A stretch of 64,000 bases of DNA from Bradyrhizobium quebecense (GTDB taxonomy: Bacteria; Pseudomonadota; Alphaproteobacteria; Rhizobiales; Xanthobacteraceae), in assembly GCF_013373795.3 (NCBI RefSeq), contig NZ_CP088022.1, positions 2,232,001-2,296,000 of the forward strand, in the 5' to 3' direction. Below are positions 61,713 through 64,000 of the stretch, one piece after another. The translations under genes were made by a program, and so were the position numbers. The notes beneath the pieces are model-generated. The model did no database searches. It had not been told where the DNA came from and saw only the letters and a program-made list of their open reading frames with translations. Within the stretch, counting starts at the first letter, position 1. Every line of letters begins with the position of its first letter.

Positions 61713-62294
61713 ATGTCACGCGACGATGCAGTCATTTCGTACGTCGACGTCAAACGCAGCGCGCGCGGTGCCGCGCCCGCAATTGCATTGGCTCGTGCGC
61801 GAAAGCCGCTGCGGCTCTGCGCCATCGTGATCGGCGCCGCGTCGCTTGCGGCCTGTGCGCAGTCCTCCGTCGTCAGCCAGCGCTCGCAGGCGCTCGCGAG
61901 CCTGTCGGTGTCGGCCGAGCCGACGCGGGCTGCGTCATCGGCGACGCGCACACATGTCGCAACCGCGCGCAAGCACACGCCGTACGCCGCACGCAAGGGC
62001 GGCGAGACCAGGATCGCGTCGCAGGGCGTCGCGAGCTTCTACAGCGACGAGCAGGAGACCGCGAGCGGCGAGAAGTTCAACGCGCGCGAACTGACCGCCG
62101 CGCATCCGACATTGCCGTTCGGCACCAAGCTGCGCGTCACCGACGTCAAGACCGGCCGTTCGGTCACGGTGCGTGTCAATGACCGCGGGCCTTACGTTCC
62201 CGGGCGCATCGTCGACGTCTCGTATTCTGCCGCGCAGTCGCTCGGCATGATCGGCAAGGGCGTCGCGAATGTCAGGCTCGACGTGGTGCAGTGA
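61713..62294 (+). CDS. RlpA-like septal ring lipoprotein (double-psi beta-barrel)
   Basis: 193 residues. An N-terminal region with a lipobox-like LAACAQSS precedes a DPBB domain: GVASFYSDEQETASGEKFNA, ALTAAHPTLPFGTKLRVTD-like lead-in, VRVNDRGPYVPGRIVDVSYS with the catalytic-type Asp. RlpA proteins cleave naked glycan strands at the septum or bind them. The SPOR domain seen in some relatives is absent. The start at 61713 is long before the lipobox, so a later start is possible. Confidence 0.85.
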   Translation: MSRDDAVISYVDVKRSARGAAPAIALARARKPLRLCAIVIGAASLAACAQSSVVSQRSQALASLSVSAEPTRAASSATRTHVATARKHTPYAARKGGETRIASQGVASFYSDEQETASGEKFNARELTAAHPTLPFGTKLRVTDVKTGRSVTVRVNDRGPYVPGRIVDVSYSAAQSLGMIGKGVANVRLDVVQ

Positions 62295-62730
62295 GCTGCG
62301 TCGCAAGCCAGGTTCGGGATTTTTGCCGGACGGATCGGGAAAAAGTCCCGGTGTTGCGCGCGCTTTAATCCTGTTGTCCGGACGCTGGCAACAAATAGAA
62401 TTGATGCCGCTACTTCCCGCGCTCTCCTTTTCCAGGCGCGTGGATTTCAACCCAATGAACCTTCCCCGCCTTGGCGTCCCACCGAGGCGGGGTTTTTCTT
62501 CGAGGCATGCGCGCCGAGTGCGTTCACAGGGTGGGCCTGAGCCGTCTGCGGCAAGACCACATTCCGGATATGCCGACCTTGATGGGTAGGTTGAGCTAGC
62601 CGCGACCGCACGTTGCTCTCTACCGTATCCGGCGCCAGTGCTTCCACCAAATGGTCATGCTCCCGGCGAATTGCGGCCCAACGCCGCTGCCAACACACCG
62701 CCGAATGTACTAGTCGGCGAGGGACAAGCA
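62295..62730. other. Intergenic region holding a strong terminator
   Basis: Apart from the terminator at 62464-62499, no gene or RNA gene is visible. Since the RlpA-like stop is 170 bp upstream of that terminator, the stretch 62295-62463 may be a long 3' UTR or an unrecognised small transcript; I could not find tRNA features. Confidence 0.4.
62464..62499 (+). terminator. Intrinsic terminator, plus strand
   Basis: CCCCGCCT-TGGCGTCCCACCG-AGGCGGGG-TTTTT: a perfect 8-bp GC-rich stem with a T-run, about 170 bp downstream of the RlpA-like gene. Confidence 0.88.
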
Positions 62731-62910
62731 TTGGCCTACAAGATGATCGCAGAACGCGAGAACGAAACGGTCAGGATCGAGCGGGAGAGCACCTTCATCA
62801 TCGTCGCCAACGCCAATGTCTGGGCGAGCGAGGGATGGCAGGTGGTGATCACCGACACGGACGGAAAATCATACCCGCCCGAGGAGTTCGACAAGCTGCT
62901 TGCGGCGTGA
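62731..62910 (+). CDS. Small conserved hypothetical protein, 59 aa
   Basis: Read from TTG 62731, with GAGGGA about seven bases upstream, giving MAYKMIAERENETVRIERES, then TFIIVANANVWASEGWQVVI and SYPPEEFDKLLAA. ATG 62743 is an alternative. The small mixed alpha/beta domain recurs in Bradyrhizobium relatives; no function is known. A family B palindrome follows. Confidence 0.65.
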   Translation: MAYKMIAERENETVRIERESTFIIVANANVWASEGWQVVITDTDGKSYPPEEFDKLLAA

Positions 62911-62926
62911 TGCTCTATTGCCGTTT

Positions 62927-62975
62927 GCGCATGATCTTTTCGGAAAACCGCTTCGCACTTTTCCGGATCATGCGC
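62927..62975. repeat. Palindromic repeat, family B, at the methyltransferase stop
   Basis: GCGCATGATC...GATCATGCGC with an inner AAAAGTGCGAAGCGG-type stem, closely matching 20506-20549. It reaches into the minus-strand methyltransferase stop codon (62975-62977), so it can serve as terminator for both convergent genes. Confidence 0.75.
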
Positions 62976-63703
62976 TAGCGCTGCGCTGACACCAGCATCA
63001 TCATCGGCCGTTCCAGCTCGTCGGCCAGTTCGGGTACAGCCTTGATCTGCTCCCGCGTCGGGGAGAATTCCTCGACGTGGCGAAGCGTGAAGCCGGCGCC
63101 GATCAACGCATTGAGCGTGGTGCCGATGGTGCGGTGATATTTCAGCACGCCTTTCACATACCAGTCGGTCCGGCGTTCGCCTTCGATGAAGTAGCGGTTG
63201 ACCGGCCAGGTCTTGCGGCCGTCCTGGTCCTGTCCCCAGCCGGGATGGGTGGCGGCCATGTAGATCGGATGCTCGATGGTGAAGACCAGGTGCCCCTCCG
63301 GGACGAGCGTGCGATACAGCATTCGCGCCAGGCGATCGAAGTCCCTGATGTAGTGGAAGGTGAGGGCGCTGTAGGCGAGGTCGAACGTGGCCTTCGGCAG
63401 TTCCAGCGTTTCGAGGTCGGCGATCTCGTAGGTGACGGCCGGATCCTGCGTCATCGCCGTGGCGCGCGCGATCATGTTCTGCGAGAGGTCGACGCCGAGC
63501 ACGCCGGAGGCGCCTTGCTCGCGCATCCAGCGCGACACCCAGCCGAAGCCGCAGCCGAGATCGACCGCGCGCTTGCCTGCGATGTCGGGCAGCATGGCGC
63601 GGATCGCGGGCCATTCGGGCGCGCCAAGTAGTCCGCGGACCTGCCGCGGCAACTGGCTGTAGCCGGCGAAGAAGCCGGGATCGTCATAGATGTTCTGCGC
63701 CAT
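62975..63703 (-). CDS. Class I SAM-dependent methyltransferase
   Basis: 242 residues from ATG 63703 (or GTG 63709). The SAM-binding motif is RAVDLGCGFGWVSRWMREQG, followed by GVLGVDLSQNMIARA and FDLAYSALTFHYIRDFDRLA, then LVPEGHLVFTIEHPIY. This is a small-molecule type methyltransferase of the UbiE/Methyltransf_11 group. The substrate is unknown; no biosynthetic partner is next to it. Confidence 0.88.
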   Translation of the reverse strand: MAQNIYDDPGFFAGYSQLPRQVRGLLGAPEWPAIRAMLPDIAGKRAVDLGCGFGWVSRWMREQGASGVLGVDLSQNMIARATAMTQDPAVTYEIADLETLELPKATFDLAYSALTFHYIRDFDRLARMLYRTLVPEGHLVFTIEHPIYMAATHPGWGQDQDGRKTWPVNRYFIEGERRTDWYVKGVLKYHRTIGTTLNALIGAGFTLRHVEEFSPTREQIKAVPELADELERPMMMLVSAQR

Positions 63704-63894
63704 GGTCACGGCAACTCGGGAAGGAGCAGGGTCCGCCTCTCTGTATCCGCCGCCGCGGCGCGTGGAAACGGTTGATTCCGTTGCGCCGGCCGGGATGCTG
63801 GAACCAGACGCGGCGTTCGGCCGTTTTGAAGTCAGTCCGCGGGACGCGCGGTCACGCCCTGTCCATGCGGCGTCGGACAGCAGAGGAGAGCGCC

Positions 63895-64000
63895 ATGATA
63901 GCCGAGATGCAGATCCACACCATCGCGCGGCAGATGCTGGAGAAGCACGGCCTGCAGGCGATTGCCGAGGCGGCGCAGAACGCCATCGCCTGCGAGAGCA
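63895..64000 (+). CDS. Partial gene at the right edge, hypothetical
   Basis: ATG 63895 with GAGGAG eight bases upstream opens a frame that runs to the window end, reading MIAEMQIHTIARQMLEKHGL then QAIAEAAQNAIACES. Helical and acidic, too short to name. Confidence 0.55.
   Translation, partial: MIAEMQIHTIARQMLEKHGLQAIAEAAQNAIACES

Overview
The window is a GC-rich, densely coded chromosomal segment from an alphaproteobacterium, almost certainly Bradyrhizobium or a very close relative. The pointers are a glnII-type (eukaryotic-like) glutamine synthetase with a sigma-54 promoter and a DUF2735 gene beside it, a rhizobial HU protein, a MaeB malic enzyme fused to a phosphotransacetylase-like domain, a His-type (probably non-discriminating) AspRS, and several families of palindromic intergenic repeats typical of this group. 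I see no rRNA, tRNA, CRISPR array, complete IS element or prophage, so this reads as core and near-core chromosome.

Layout. 0-6.5 kb, mostly minus strand: an exported hemerythrin, an acyltransferase, chromate transporter chrA, a transporter remnant, a VOC protein, a truncated LysR remnant and selO. 6.7-13.8 kb: aspS, a large envelope-type protein, maeB and a DoxX protein. 13.9-20.5 kb: an AraC regulator, then envelope genes (polysaccharide deacetylase, glutathione peroxidase, L,D-transpeptidase, creA). 20.6-24.7 kb: tiny secreted proteins and a stretch where three consecutive genes carry single-base frameshifts. 24.7-33.6 kb: a run of small metabolic genes (M20 deacylase, BtuF-like protein, thioesterase, GNAT, DUF2161 nuclease-like protein, GrlR-domain protein, SDR, SGNH hydrolase, tyrosine phosphatase, MliC-like protein). 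33.4-37.9 kb: nitrogen assimilation (DUF2735, sigma-54 promoter, glnII), then a two-domain GrlR protein next to a ModA-like protein. 37.9-43 kb: a molybdenum hydroxylase operon (Moco subunit, [2Fe-2S] subunit, diheme cytochrome c) and a secreted protein of unknown function. 43.3-52 kb: a DMT-type protein, ABC-F, a hexapeptide acyltransferase, GDPD, HU, an MBL hydrolase, and a PilZ/DUF2336 group beside an AraC regulator. 52-64 kb: nitroreductase, acyl-CoA dehydrogenase, a chemoreceptor, small exported proteins, flavin reductase, SDR, a second L,D-transpeptidase, an RlpA-like protein and a methyltransferase.

Cooperating groups: (i) the three overlapping or closely spaced genes of the Mo-hydroxylase, where electrons probably pass from Moco through [2Fe-2S] to a c-type cytochrome; (ii) glnII under NtrC/sigma-54 type nitrogen control; (iii) PilZ plus DUF2336 genes, suggesting c-di-GMP linked regulation; (iv) cell-envelope functions spread over the window (two L,D-transpeptidases, deacetylase, RlpA, MliC-like, PsiF).

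Most notable: at least six apparent one-base losses, all inside G or C runs, break four genes. This looks more like homopolymer under-calling than biology and should be settled before anyone interprets those genes. Other points of interest are a tandem GrlR-domain protein plus a single-domain paralogue 5 kb away, a 5 x 14-bp repeat array between a phosphatase and an MliC-like gene, perfect dyads upstream of glnII and other genes, and a free-standing 49-residue basic protein. I found no convincing novel multi-gene defence or biosynthetic system.
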